Shown here piece by piece: positions 42,933-52,697 of a stretch of DNA of 64,000 nt. A program made the position numbers and the translations under genes. This DNA comes from an uncultured Ignavibacteria bacterium (GTDB lineage: Bacteria; Bacteroidota; Ignavibacteria; SZUA-365), in assembly GCA_913061095.1 (NCBI GenBank), contig CAJXVM010000011.1:91491-155490 (forward strand), given 5' to 3'. Position 1 is the stretch's first letter. Every line of letters starts with the position of its first letter. Under the pieces are notes generated by a model, which was given only the letters and a program-made list of their open reading frames with translations, did no database searches and was not told the origin of the DNA.

Positions 42933-43767
42933 GATGATCGCTCGTATTCTCCGGGGATGGCAGTGCGAAAAGCCTCCGGGCATTCGTACTGGTGACAGCG
43001 GCGATGTGTTCCACCGACTGATGGCGGGCCTCGGCGTAGCGCTCGGCGATGCGAGGAATATACGACGGTTCATTGCGCTTTCCGCGCCACGGGACGGGCG
43101 TCATGAACGGCGCATCCGTCTCGATGAGCAATCGATCGTCGGGCACCAGCGACAGCACGGGATCGAGACGGCTTTTCTTGAAGGTGACATTTCCAGTGAA
43201 GGAAATGTGGAAGCCGGTCTCAAGCACGCGCAGCGCATATTCGGCGCCGGAGCTGAAACAGTGGAACTGCCCGTTCAGCGTTCCGTCCTGATGCTCACGC
43301 ACGATGGCAAGCAAGTCCTCATCCGAGTCGCGGTTGTGCAGAATGACGGGGAGATCGAGTTCCTTCGCGAGTTCCAGCTGCGCGTTCAGCACGCGATGCT
43401 GCACATGCGGAGCCGTGAAGTCATAGTAGTAATCGAGTCCGATTTCGCCGATGGCAGCGACACGCGGATGCTGTGCCAGCATGCGCAGACGGTCGATGAA
43501 ATCCGGCGGCAGCTCGCCCGCATCATGGGGATGAATCCCGGCGGCCAGGAAGATCCCTTCAAATCGGTCAGCGATCTCTGCGGCCTGCTCGAATGTCGCA
43601 AAATCAGTGGCGGGGATGAGCATCTGCCGCACACCCGCTTCACGGGCGCGCGCGATAACATCCGGCAGGTCATCACTGAACGTCTCCCAGAACAGGTGGC
43701 AGTGCGTATCGACATAGTCATTGACATGACGGCTCGCGGGAGGGGTCGAGCGGTTCTCAGTGATCAT
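42925..43767 (-). CDS. tatD: TatD-family metal-dependent hydrolase
   Basis: 280 residues. TIM-barrel DNase/hydrolase with metal ligands in DTHCHL, GIHPHD, GEIGLDY, VILHNRD, FHCFS and IETDAPF, the full set of the family. In other bacteria TatD has 3'-5' exonuclease activity on DNA and acts in DNA repair. The ATG overlaps the stop of the MEMO1 gene by four bases (ATGA). Confidence 0.95.
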   Translation of the reverse strand: MITENRSTPPASRHVNDYVDTHCHLFWETFSDDLPDVIARAREAGVRQMLIPATDFATFEQAAEIADRFEGIFLAAGIHPHDAGELPPDFIDRLRMLAQHPRVAAIGEIGLDYYYDFTAPHVQHRVLNAQLELAKELDLPVILHNRDSDEDLLAIVREHQDGTLNGQFHCFSSGAEYALRVLETGFHISFTGNVTFKKSRLDPVLSLVPDDRLLIETDAPFMTPVPWRGKRNEPSYIPRIAERYAEARHQSVEHIAAVTSTNARRLFALPSPENTSDHHE

Positions 43768-45086
43768 GCGCGCTCCCCGTGCTGCGTGGCATCCTCCCTG
43801 ACGGCACCTCGCTGCTGCGCAGCTTCGTCCTGCGGAGCCTCGCTTCCATTGTCATCTCCGAAAAAGGCCATGCTGGCGAAACTCACGGCGGACGCACGTT
43901 CTTCCTCATGCCAGAGCTGATAATCGAGCAGACGTCCGCGTTTCGGATGCATGAGATCAAAGAACGTGGTGATGCAGGAAAAACCGTCGATCTGCGTCGC
44001 GTTTTTCGATGTGCGCAGCAGTTCGTAGAACTGCTCGTAATCGCAGGCTTCGAGCGCGGCAAAGTGCTGATGGTCGCTTTCACGCACGGTGTCCAGCACA
44101 TCGGCGGCGTCGAAATCGTGCCGGAACTTCCGCCCGAAATGCGACCAGTCCACGCTGAGCACGAAGGCCACCCGTCTTCCAAGTTCTTCAGCCGCGTTCG
44201 CGAACCCCTGAATAAAGGCATCATACTTTTCATCCGCGGAAGCGCGCGTCCCCTCGACGAGAAATTCTTCGAACGATGTGCAGAGCACAGGCAGAATACG
44301 GATTGTATCGTTGCCGAAGAGGTGCTGCAGGAACAGAACCGGGAATTCGATGGAATGCTCACGTCGATGCGCGATGTCGCGGTGAGTGAACACGTCACCA
44401 CTGTGTTTCCGCAGCGCCCGGACGAACTCGCGATCGGTCGGCATGGTGCCCAGCGGCGTGCGGAAGTCCTTCTCCGTCAGAAGGAAAAGGTCCTCGTAGG
44501 AATAATGGCTTGTTCCGAGAACGACGACCGTGTCAAATTCAGCGCGTGAGAGCTGGCGAAACGCCGGCACGTAAACCTGGGGACCGATCTGCAGATCGAT
44601 ATGCGGCGCAATGACCCCCAGCGGCGGAGCATCTTCCGTATCCGTTCCGTCGGCCTCGAAAAGATCGTGCAGAAAATCTGTCAGTTCTTCCGGATCAGAC
44701 GGATAGGAATTACCGGCATGCGCCGCATCGCGCACGTCGAGTGCGGCGTATTCGGTGTCAACCTCCTTCATGCGCTGTGAAAAGCGCGCATTCTCCAGAA
44801 AGTAATAGCGATCCAGCGCCTGGACCAGCTGCAGCAGGATGTCCGTCTCCGGTTCCTCTCCGGTTTCCTCACGAATTTTCTCGCACAGACCCGCAATACT
44901 TTCACTGCCACTGAAAAGAAAAAGCAGGAACTGCGCTTCGGAAGGGAGAACGATTTCCTCGGTGCTGTATCCTCCGGGATCGCGCAAAAGAATAAGTTCT
45001 TTCTCTTCAACGCGCACGTTCAGCATTTCCAGATCGGTGCGCAGACGGGGGACCGGATCATGAAGGGATGAAAACAACTCGGACAT
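43764..45086 (-). CDS. amrB: AmmeMemoRadiSam system protein B (MEMO1 family)
   Basis: 440 residues from ATG 45086; the upstream part of the frame overlaps the oppF gene and is not family-like. The C-terminal 280 residues carry MEMO1 signatures (IAPHIDLQIGP, LGTSHYS, HRREHSIEF, DWSHFG), the His cluster of a possible metal site. The first 130 residues form a PqqD-like/winged extension (PRLRTDLEML, LLRDPGGYSTEEI, LDRYYFLENARF) found in some bacterial members. The family often goes with AMMECR1 and a radical SAM protein; these are not adjacent. Function unknown. Confidence 0.9.
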   Translation of the reverse strand: MSELFSSLHDPVPRLRTDLEMLNVRVEEKELILLRDPGGYSTEEIVLPSEAQFLLFLFSGSESIAGLCEKIREETGEEPETDILLQLVQALDRYYFLENARFSQRMKEVDTEYAALDVRDAAHAGNSYPSDPEELTDFLHDLFEADGTDTEDAPPLGVIAPHIDLQIGPQVYVPAFRQLSRAEFDTVVVLGTSHYSYEDLFLLTEKDFRTPLGTMPTDREFVRALRKHSGDVFTHRDIAHRREHSIEFPVLFLQHLFGNDTIRILPVLCTSFEEFLVEGTRASADEKYDAFIQGFANAAEELGRRVAFVLSVDWSHFGRKFRHDFDAADVLDTVRESDHQHFAALEACDYEQFYELLRTSKNATQIDGFSCITTFFDLMHPKRGRLLDYQLWHEEERASAVSFASMAFFGDDNGSEAPQDEAAQQRGAVREDATQHGERA

Positions 45087-45102
45087 GGAAACCTGATACT
45101 TA

Positions 45103-46143
45103 TCAGTTCGTGACAGATGCGTTCGTCGCGGGCCGCGCATTCTTCGGCCAGCAGGGATCATATTTAAGGCAGGACACCGCATGCTGTTCCCGGTATTCCG
45201 CAAGCACGGGCGTGACATGACGGCAGTCCTCGAATACATCAGGACAGCGGGTGTGAAACGGACAGCCTGTCGGAATGTTCACCGGACTCGGTACTTCGCA
45301 GCCAATGGTGGAAGGGGAGCGCTTCTGCTCAGGATCCGGTACAGGCGCAGCAGCCATCAGTGCACGGCTGTAGGGATGCAGCGGATCTCGATGCACGGCC
45401 TCAACGTCACCGATTTCGACGAGTCTGCCGAGGTACATGACGGCAATGCGGTCCGAGATATGACGAACGACGGAAAGATCATGCGAAATGAACAGGTACG
45501 TCAGGTCGAGCGCTTCCCGCAACTCGGCGAGCAGATTGAGAATCTGTGCCTGAATGGAAACATCGAGCGCGGATACCGGTTCGTCGCAGACGAGAAATCG
45601 CGGCTCCAGCGCAAGAGCACGGGCAATGCCGATACGCTGACGCTGTCCACTGCTGAATTCATGCGGATAACGCCGCGCATGGAAATCGTTGAGGCCGACC
45701 ATACGCAGCAGAGCATTGATCTTGTCCCCCATCTCCTCTTTCGGGACGATGTCATGCACATGCAGCACCTCGCGCAGGGTGGATCCTACCGTCATGCGCG
45801 GGTTCAGCGATGAGAACGGATCCTGAAACACCATTTGCATATGTCGCCGCATCCCGCGAAGGTCACTGCGGCTCAGATGGACGACGTCGCGTCCTTCGAA
45901 AAGCACATTGCCGGAAGTCGGAGTGAGAAGATGCAGGATCACGCGTCCGAGAGTACTTTTGCCACAGCCGGATTCTCCGACGAGACCGAGCACCTCGCCC
46001 CTGCGGATACAGAAAGTAACACCATTGACAGCACGCACAGACTCCGTCGCACGACCGAAGAAACCGGAGTTTACCGGAAACCACTTTTTCACGTCTCGTA
46101 CTTCGACCAGGGGTGCGTTCACGCGGGCTCTGTCCGTATTCAT
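45103..46143 (-). CDS. oppF: oligopeptide/dipeptide ABC transporter ATPase, OppF/DppF type
   Basis: 346 residues from ATG 46143; an in-frame TTG lies at 46158. ATP-binding subunit with Walker A GESGCGKST, signature SSGQRQRIGIARAL and Walker B FLVCDEPVSALDVS, plus the C-terminal Fe-S-like segment typical of OppF/DppF (CPFHTRCPDVFEDCR) with conserved Cys. Normally it pairs with OppD and the BCF subunits, but none is adjacent here. It heads the leftward run ending at apaG. Confidence 0.93.
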   Translation of the reverse strand: MNTDRARVNAPLVEVRDVKKWFPVNSGFFGRATESVRAVNGVTFCIRRGEVLGLVGESGCGKSTLGRVILHLLTPTSGNVLFEGRDVVHLSRSDLRGMRRHMQMVFQDPFSSLNPRMTVGSTLREVLHVHDIVPKEEMGDKINALLRMVGLNDFHARRYPHEFSSGQRQRIGIARALALEPRFLVCDEPVSALDVSIQAQILNLLAELREALDLTYLFISHDLSVVRHISDRIAVMYLGRLVEIGDVEAVHRDPLHPYSRALMAAAPVPDPEQKRSPSTIGCEVPSPVNIPTGCPFHTRCPDVFEDCRHVTPVLAEYREQHAVSCLKYDPCWPKNARPATNASVTN

Positions 46144-46336
46144 GCTCTGATCAGCCAAAATAGCAAAGTTACCAACGCGCCGCCATGTTCTGCGTAACTT
46201 CGCCCTGTTCTTCGACGAAACGCCGGGCAGCGCAGTTCTTCATTTCCCCGGGTTGATATGCTATATTGATGCAACCAGGGTGTGACTTTTCCGTATGCGA
46301 CACTATGGGTGATTCGGCCCCTGGAGGCTGGCGTCC

Positions 46337-48484
46337 ATGCAGAGCCACATGAAGCTTCGACAGCGCATATTCCTCATCACCGCAATCGCGGCCATTCTCC
46401 TGGACTTCCTCTATGTGATTGTCCAGCGCGCTCTTGTGCCCGGCGACGGCATCAGCGGCGATCTGTTCCACACGGTGCTTGTGCTGATCGCGCTGCTGGC
46501 GGGCGGAATGTATTATTTCCGCTCCACTGCGACGGAGGAGCGTTCGCCCGTGCAGCTCATCGGTCGAACGGTAATCGCGATCACGATCTACCTGCTGATC
46601 ATCGGTATCGTGCAGCTGACGGCGATCACGTCCTTCAACATGGAAAACGGACGCGTCATTCCCGATACCTATTCGACACTGGTGACGGCAGCTGTGCTTG
46701 CAGCCGGGGGCGGTATTGCTGCTCTGGTCGTGTTCACATCGCTGACACGGCTGATTTTCGTCAAACGCAGAAAGACGACGCGCAGGAATTACATCCTCCT
46801 TCTCGTCATTTCAGCAGTCGTCATCATCCTTGATTTCATATCTTCCCCGAACGGTCTGGCTGCAAGCGGTCTTGATACGATCACGGACATTCTCGCCGTG
46901 CTCCTGGTTGCGGCCATGGTTGTCAATGCATTCCGTTTTTCGTGGATTCTGGTTCTAAGCAGGCGCGAAAAGCTCATCAATCTGCTTCTGTCTCTTTTCG
47001 GATTCATATTCTTCCTCATTCTCACCATCTACTCGGCCGAGAGTGAAGCACTGAATAACTCCCTCCTCTATTTTCATCCGATGCTCGATTCCTTTGTGGG
47101 AATCTGCTTCCTCTTCGGAACGCTGTATATGGGAATCGGTTTCGCGAGCACGCTGCTGCATCTCCCGACAGCCAAAGAGTTTGACCGGAAAAAAGTCGAG
47201 ATTTCATCACTGCAGAACATGAGCCGCCTCATCACACAGGTGTTTGATTTTGACGAACTGGTTGCGACGACCACGCATCTTGCGCTCGAGGTGAGCGAAG
47301 GTGACGCTGCCTGGCTTGAATTGCGCGAAAGCAACGGAATTTCACGACGGACGTCGAAAAGCGATCCCGGCTCCTCTGCATCGCCGAAAACCCGTCCCCA
47401 TGCCGTGAAAAACATCGATCCCGAAGTGATCAGCCGGCTGCGCACACCCGAGGGATTGCCGCTGCAGCATCTGGTGTTCGATACGGGCAAACCACTGCTC
47501 ATCCAGGACGTCCCGTCCGACCGACGCATTGCCGCTTCGGCACGCGAAATGCGGAATATCGGGACACTGGTCATCGCTCCTCTCATGAGCCGCGGCGACA
47601 TCATCGGTCTGCTCTGTGTCTGCAAGCGCAAGGCATTCGAATTCGACAAGGAGATTGTCGATGTCCTTTTCGCCTTTGCCGACATGGTTTCGATCGCCCT
47701 GGAAAACAGTGCCCTCATCAGGGAATCCATCGAGAAGGAGCGCATGGAGCAGGAGCTTATTGTCGCGCAGCAGATGCAGCGAAGCCTTCTGCCACACGTC
47801 CTTCCGCAGTCTCCACAGTTCGAAATCGCCGCACGATCGGTGCCCGCATATGAAGTGGGCGGAGATTACTACGACGTGCTTCCGCTCGATGACGGGGGAC
47901 TCGGCTTCGTCGTGGGGGATGTCTCCGGCAAGGGCGTCTCCGCCGCCTTGTACATGGCTCAGGTAAAAGGTATATTTCAGTCTTTACGCAACGACGGCTC
48001 TTCGACGCGGGATATACTCATAAGGATGAATACACCCCTGTGCAGCAGCATGGAGAGGAAGTCCTTTTTAAGCCTCCTCTATGCGGAATTGCATCCCGGA
48101 AACGGGTTGCTGTCGTTTGCACGAGCCGGGCACTGTCCCCTCCTGCACGTGCGTGACGGCAAGGCATCGTACCTGCGGCCGGACGGAATGGCGCTCGGTC
48201 TTGATGCCACCAATCGCTTCGCGGAATCGCTTCGCGAGGAGCGCATCACGCTGCAGCCGGACGACGTTGTTGTGATGTTTACCGACGGTGTTACCGAATC
48301 CAGGAATCGCGCCGACGAGGAGTACGAATACGACCGTCTCGCAGATTGTGTATTGCGGCATCAGGAAGCATCCGCCAAGGATATCCTTGACGTCATCTTC
48401 GCAGAAGTGCGGCAGCACAGCGGAAAAAATGAAGCCGACGACGACATCACCGTGCTGGTCCTTCGCTGGAAGGACGGCATTTGA
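46337..48484 (+). CDS. membrane-bound GAF-SpoIIE phosphatase (RsbU-like)
   Basis: 715 residues. Seven or eight hydrophobic segments in residues about 10-275 form a membrane sensor of no recognised family. A GAF domain follows (about 290-450) and a coiled linker (KERMEQELIVAQQMQRSLLP) leads into a SpoIIE PP2C domain with GGDYYDV, VGDVSGKGV, FTDGVTES and DDDITVLVL, so the metal site is intact. It opens the partner-switching module; the STAS gene lies 57 bases downstream. ATG 46349 is a second possible start. Confidence 0.92.
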   Translation: MQSHMKLRQRIFLITAIAAILLDFLYVIVQRALVPGDGISGDLFHTVLVLIALLAGGMYYFRSTATEERSPVQLIGRTVIAITIYLLIIGIVQLTAITSFNMENGRVIPDTYSTLVTAAVLAAGGGIAALVVFTSLTRLIFVKRRKTTRRNYILLLVISAVVIILDFISSPNGLAASGLDTITDILAVLLVAAMVVNAFRFSWILVLSRREKLINLLLSLFGFIFFLILTIYSAESEALNNSLLYFHPMLDSFVGICFLFGTLYMGIGFASTLLHLPTAKEFDRKKVEISSLQNMSRLITQVFDFDELVATTTHLALEVSEGDAAWLELRESNGISRRTSKSDPGSSASPKTRPHAVKNIDPEVISRLRTPEGLPLQHLVFDTGKPLLIQDVPSDRRIAASAREMRNIGTLVIAPLMSRGDIIGLLCVCKRKAFEFDKEIVDVLFAFADMVSIALENSALIRESIEKERMEQELIVAQQMQRSLLPHVLPQSPQFEIAARSVPAYEVGGDYYDVLPLDDGGLGFVVGDVSGKGVSAALYMAQVKGIFQSLRNDGSSTRDILIRMNTPLCSSMERKSFLSLLYAELHPGNGLLSFARAGHCPLLHVRDGKASYLRPDGMALGLDATNRFAESLREERITLQPDDVVVMFTDGVTESRNRADEEYEYDRLADCVLRHQEASAKDILDVIFAEVRQHSGKNEADDDITVLVLRWKDGI

Positions 48485-48541
48485 AATCCCTGCGAAAAAA
48501 AATACATTGAATAGAGAATACTGTCTGAAGAGGAGCAAGGT

Positions 48542-48907
48542 ATGAGTGAATTCTCGGTAGGTATCCGCCAGCGCGATACCATCTCCGTCCTCGATCTGAA
48601 AGGGTATCTGGACGCCCACACTGCGCCCGAACTTGAAAAAGCGTTCGAGAAGCAACTCGATGACAAACGCTACAACATCGTTGTGAATTTCTCGGACCTT
48701 TCCTACATCAGCAGTGCGGGACTCGGCGTTCTGATGCAGTTCATCGAAGATGTTCGCAAGAATGAAGGTGACATCAAGCTGTCAAACATGTCCAGCCGCG
48801 TCTACAATGTGTTTGATCTGCTCGGGTTCCCAATGCTCTATGAAATCTTCAATGAAGAAGACGAAGCGGTGAAAAAATTTCTGAACAAAACGGAAAACCT
48901 TTCGTAA
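48542..48907 (+). CDS. STAS-domain anti-sigma factor antagonist (RsbV-like)
   Basis: 121 residues, one STAS domain. The phosphoacceptor serine is Ser58, in DLSYISSAGLGVL, aligned with SpoIIAA Ser58. When unphosphorylated such proteins sequester the partner kinase. AGGAG precedes the ATG. It lies between the phosphatase and the RsbW-like kinase, the classical order. Confidence 0.95.
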   Translation: MSEFSVGIRQRDTISVLDLKGYLDAHTAPELEKAFEKQLDDKRYNIVVNFSDLSYISSAGLGVLMQFIEDVRKNEGDIKLSNMSSRVYNVFDLLGFPMLYEIFNEEDEAVKKFLNKTENLS

Positions 48908-48947
48908 TAGCACATAGAGGGACACCGACCAGAACATTCGCAGACCC

Positions 48948-49397
48948 TTGACCATCGCGAACAAACATACCGTCGATTCCATTCGAATTCAGAGCAAAAC
49001 GGAACTCCTTTCCGATATGCGAACCTTTGTTTCCGACGCCGCGCGGCGCTTCGGATTCAGCGAAAGCGAGGTCGGGAAAATCGAGCTCGCCATCGATGAA
49101 GCCTGCACCAACATCATCAAACACGCATACAAGTTTAATCCGGACGGCATCATTGAGATTCGCGTCAGTACGCAGAATGATAACGCAGCCCCGAAATTCA
49201 TCGTTGAAATTTTTGACAGCGGCATTTCCTTCGACAGCAGCAGGTACACGGCACCAGACATGAAAGAGTACTTCAAGAAGCTCCGCCACGGCGGCCTCGG
49301 GATAGTGCTGATGAAAAAGCTGATGGACGAAGTGGAATACGGCCGCATCGGTGGAGAGCGCAACTCCATCCGTCTCGTGAAATACCTGCCCGCCTGA
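48948..49397 (+). CDS. RsbW-like ATP-binding serine kinase/anti-sigma factor
   Basis: 149 residues from TTG 48948, a non-ATG start that matches the family beginning (ANKHTVDSIRIQSKTELLSDMRTFV); no ATG fits better, though its ribosome site is weak. GHKL fold: N-box ELAIDEACTNIIKHAY, G1-like DSGISFD (the usual second Gly is Ser) and G2 GGLGIVLMKKLMDEVEY. It would phosphorylate the STAS protein and hold a sigma factor or another partner. No sigma-B-type sigma factor gene is in the window. Confidence 0.93.
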   Translation: MTIANKHTVDSIRIQSKTELLSDMRTFVSDAARRFGFSESEVGKIELAIDEACTNIIKHAYKFNPDGIIEIRVSTQNDNAAPKFIVEIFDSGISFDSSRYTAPDMKEYFKKLRHGGLGIVLMKKLMDEVEYGRIGGERNSIRLVKYLPA

Positions 49398-49423
49398 CCG
49401 ATCACTTCATACACCGAATATTG

Positions 49424-49446
49424 ATGCCCGCTGCCCGGGCATTTTT
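49424..49446 (+). terminator. terminator after the RsbV-RsbW pair
   Basis: ATGCCCG (49424-49430) and CGGGCAT (49436-49442) form a seven-base stem and five T follow. It separates the rsbV-rsbW transcript from the next phosphatase gene. Confidence 0.8.
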
Positions 49447-49503
49447 CGTATATTCAGCATTGATCATTCTTCCATTTTCCGCACACTGCCAATATCCGAT
49501 GAC

Positions 49504-51249
49504 ATGAATCCGGAGAACAGCAATACCGCGCAGGACATCATTTCCGACAGTGCCGCGCTGCTGGAGCTGAGCAATGTTCTCAACGCGTCAACGGATCTGG
49601 ATTTCATTCTGGGCAACATCCTGCTGTCCTGTATGGGCAAACTGCTGGTGGCGCGCGGGGTGGTCCTTGTGGAACAGGGCGAACGATGCTATCACATTCG
49701 CTCGATGAAAGGTGTCCGCGAAATTGAAATGCAGAAGGAATTCACGCTGGAGACCGGCTGGGAGCAGGTGCAGCACATCGCAGATATCCGCGCTTCAGAG
49801 AGTGCGGCCGTGCGTGAATTTGCCCGGTGCTGTGCGAACTGCGGACTGGAGATCGTCATCCCGATGCGCCTTGACGAACGGATGGTGGGAATCATCGGGC
49901 TCGGTGGGAAAATCACCGGAAAGGAGTTCGAATCGGCCGATCGTACGTTCCTGGAATCCGTCGCGGCCGTGGCGGCGACGGCGGTTCGCAGCGCACTCAC
50001 TATCGAGGAGCTGCGACTGGTCAATCGCCGCCTCGATACCAAGGTGCAGGAAATGAATACGCTGTTCGAGACAAGCCGCGAGATGAACACGACGTTTGAC
50101 ACGGATGCCATCCTGCGGATTTTCAGTTATGCGCTCATGGGACAGCTCCGGGTGATGCGTTTTGCGGTCTTCGCATGGGATGGCGTGAAACTGCGTCCCG
50201 TGCTCGTCAAAATCCCGGATTTTGCCGTGGACAGTGACGCACTGCAATCACTGATGGATCTGCGGGAAACCATCCTCTTTTCTGACCATCGACCGCCGGA
50301 GAACGAAATCGAACGCGTCCTCCATGATGCCGGCATTCACACGGTCGTTCCCATGCTCTCGCAGAATCAGCCTCGCGGCATCCTCTGTCTCGGTGAACGA
50401 ATCGGCGGTGCGCGTTTCGAGTCGCTCGAACTCGAGTATCTGCATGCACTCGCGAACATCGCGAGTTCCGCGCTTGAGAATGCGCGTCTCGTGAAAGAGA
50501 CCATCGAAAAACAGCGTATCGAGAAGGAACTGTCCGTCGCGAAAACCATCCAGAAGGGATTACTGCCCAGTGACATCCCCGATGCGGAGGGATACGAAAT
50601 CGCGGCGATCAACGAATCCTCGCAGCAGGTTGGCGGCGACTACTACGATGTCATCGCGCTGTCGGATCATGAATACGTGCTGGCGATTGGCGATGTGTCC
50701 GGGAAAGGCATCCCCGCCTCACTGCTCATGGCGAACGTTCAGGCCGCTCTGCGCACGATCGCACCACTGCGCCTACCGCTTCCGGAAGCCACGGCACGCA
50801 TCAACGCGCTGATCCACAACAACACAGGCATCGACAAGTTCATAACATTTTTCTGGGGTATCCTCGATACGCGCGTCCACTCCTTCGAATATGTGAACGC
50901 CGGACACAATCCCCCCTATCTGCTGCATGAGGGCAGTCCGACCCGCGCCCTGGACACCGGAGGACTCATCCTCGGTATCATGGCGACACCGCCGGCATAT
51001 GAATCCGAATTGATTTCACTTGGGGAAGGTGACACGATCGTCACGTACACCGACGGCGTGAACGAGGCGATGTCAAAAGACATGGAGGAATTCAGCGACG
51101 AGCGCCTCGCGGAACTCATCGAGGAGTGCCGACCGCTGACGGCACAGAACACCCTGCAGCGCATTCGGGACGATGTACTCGCCTTCACCGAGGGCGCCAC
51201 ACAATCCGACGACATCACCATGCTGGTGCTGCGGCGGAAACCTGTGTAG
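49504..51249 (+). CDS. double-GAF SpoIIE phosphatase (RsbU-like)
   Basis: 581 residues, soluble. Two GAF domains (about 25-165 and 195-335) are joined by a helix, and a coiled linker (EKQRIEKELSVAKTIQKGLLP) leads to a PP2C domain with GGDYYDV, IGDVSGKGI, YTDGVNEA and SDDITMLVL. The second phosphatase of the module could read a cytosolic ligand through GAF, whereas the 46337 enzyme reads a membrane signal. It converges with the MFS gene, two bases apart. Confidence 0.93.
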   Translation: MNPENSNTAQDIISDSAALLELSNVLNASTDLDFILGNILLSCMGKLLVARGVVLVEQGERCYHIRSMKGVREIEMQKEFTLETGWEQVQHIADIRASESAAVREFARCCANCGLEIVIPMRLDERMVGIIGLGGKITGKEFESADRTFLESVAAVAATAVRSALTIEELRLVNRRLDTKVQEMNTLFETSREMNTTFDTDAILRIFSYALMGQLRVMRFAVFAWDGVKLRPVLVKIPDFAVDSDALQSLMDLRETILFSDHRPPENEIERVLHDAGIHTVVPMLSQNQPRGILCLGERIGGARFESLELEYLHALANIASSALENARLVKETIEKQRIEKELSVAKTIQKGLLPSDIPDAEGYEIAAINESSQQVGGDYYDVIALSDHEYVLAIGDVSGKGIPASLLMANVQAALRTIAPLRLPLPEATARINALIHNNTGIDKFITFFWGILDTRVHSFEYVNAGHNPPYLLHEGSPTRALDTGGLILGIMATPPAYESELISLGEGDTIVTYTDGVNEAMSKDMEEFSDERLAELIEECRPLTAQNTLQRIRDDVLAFTEGATQSDDITMLVLRRKPV

Positions 51250-51251
51250 CG

Positions 51252-52628
51252 TTACGCTTCCGCCGCTTTTCCCAGCTCCAATCCATAGCCATCACCCGAG
51301 GCATCCTCTCTCTTCAGCAGCCACGCGAAGACAAGGCCGATCACACCAAGACCGGCAAACATGAGCACGGTGTACGTGTAGTCATAGGTCGCCGTGCCCT
51401 GTGCCACCATCTGTTCCGTCACACCGGGATTCGTCTTGTCGAGGATGTATCCTGCGAGAATGGGGAATGCGTACATGCCGAGATTCTGCAGCGACGCCAT
51501 CATGCCGTACGCCGTGCCGATCCGCCGTTCATCCACGACGAGTGCGACAGATGGCCACATGGCGGCGGGGACGAGGGAAAATGCGATTCCCAGCACAAAC
51601 ATGGGGATGAACGGCGTCAGATGTGTCAGCGACAGTGTCAGATGCACCACCACGAGCAGGAAAGAACCGAGGAGCATCAGCGATGCGCGCTTCCCTCTTT
51701 TGTCGACGAACCAGCCGAAAAGAGGCGTAAAGACGATCGTCCCCCAGATGATCGTACTCGTCAGCGTGCCGCTCAGATCGATCGAAAGCCCGAACTTGTT
51801 GTGCAAGAGGTCGGGACAGTATGCCTGAAACGGGAAGACCGCCGAATAAAACGTCACACACAGAAAGATGATGTAGATGTATGATCGATTGCGCAGCAGC
51901 GCACCGATATCGCGAATGTGAAATTCCTCCTCGGCATCGAGCAGTGATTCCTGCTTTGCCTCGGTCCTTTTCGAGATCCGTGCGTCATACATCATATAAA
52001 TGATGAAGAACACAAGTCCGACCCCCATGAGAATGGCCGCCGTCCACAGGGCGAACGTCCAGCCGTACATGGAATCGATCAGCACCGGCGAGAGAATGAG
52101 CGCAAAGGCGGTGCCGAGACGCGCGATGGCCACGTTGATGGCGAATGCCAGCGCGAGTTCTTTCCCCTTGAACCACTTGACCATGATCTTGTTGACCACC
52201 ACGATGCTCGTCTCCGCCCCGAGTCCGAATAGCAGCCTGCCGAGCACCATCATTTTCAGCTGTGGAGAGTAGCCGGGCAGGATGGCGCTGATCAGTCCGT
52301 GACCGGGTCCGCCGTTCATGAATGTTTCCGTCGCGCCGTAGGCGGTGACGCCCGCGCCAAGGGCACAGAATGCGACGAAGAGCAGTCCGGTTTTTCGAAT
52401 CCCCCATTTATCGACGATAATCCCGCCGAAAATCGCCATGAGAAGAAAAGTGTTCGGGAAGGAATAAAACGCGACGATCAAGCCGTAATCGACATTCGAA
52501 AATCCGAGTTCCGCCTGCATGACGGATTTGATCGATGACATCGCATCGTACACGTAGTAGTTGGTCGCGATGACGACGCTGACGATCAGAAGAACGATCC
52601 ATCGCGTCGAGGGGGATATCTGCTTCAT
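51252..52628 (-). CDS. major facilitator superfamily transporter
   Basis: 458 residues, 12 membrane spans with the long central loop (RTEAKQESLLDAEEEF region) of MFS proteins. A D-K-x-G-x-R motif follows span 2 (VDKWGIRK) and its mirror after span 8 (VDKRGKR). The subfamily is near nitrate/monocarboxylate-type antiporters, but the substrate cannot be read. It is the last gene of a leftward stretch, directly downstream of the PqqD-like gene. Confidence 0.9.
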   Translation of the reverse strand: MKQISPSTRWIVLLIVSVVIATNYYVYDAMSSIKSVMQAELGFSNVDYGLIVAFYSFPNTFLLMAIFGGIIVDKWGIRKTGLLFVAFCALGAGVTAYGATETFMNGGPGHGLISAILPGYSPQLKMMVLGRLLFGLGAETSIVVVNKIMVKWFKGKELALAFAINVAIARLGTAFALILSPVLIDSMYGWTFALWTAAILMGVGLVFFIIYMMYDARISKRTEAKQESLLDAEEEFHIRDIGALLRNRSYIYIIFLCVTFYSAVFPFQAYCPDLLHNKFGLSIDLSGTLTSTIIWGTIVFTPLFGWFVDKRGKRASLMLLGSFLLVVVHLTLSLTHLTPFIPMFVLGIAFSLVPAAMWPSVALVVDERRIGTAYGMMASLQNLGMYAFPILAGYILDKTNPGVTEQMVAQGTATYDYTYTVLMFAGLGVIGLVFAWLLKREDASGDGYGLELGKAAEA

Positions 52629-52697
52629 GCCCTGCGGTACTCTGTGTTGTACAAGGTGGCGATACGCTGCAGCAAGACGGCCGGCTGCCGGAAACCG

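Noticed and set aside
46169..46471. Leftward 100-codon frame at the oppF/phosphatase border
   Set aside because: Overlaps the start of the phosphatase gene and resembles nothing; more likely the divergent promoter region.
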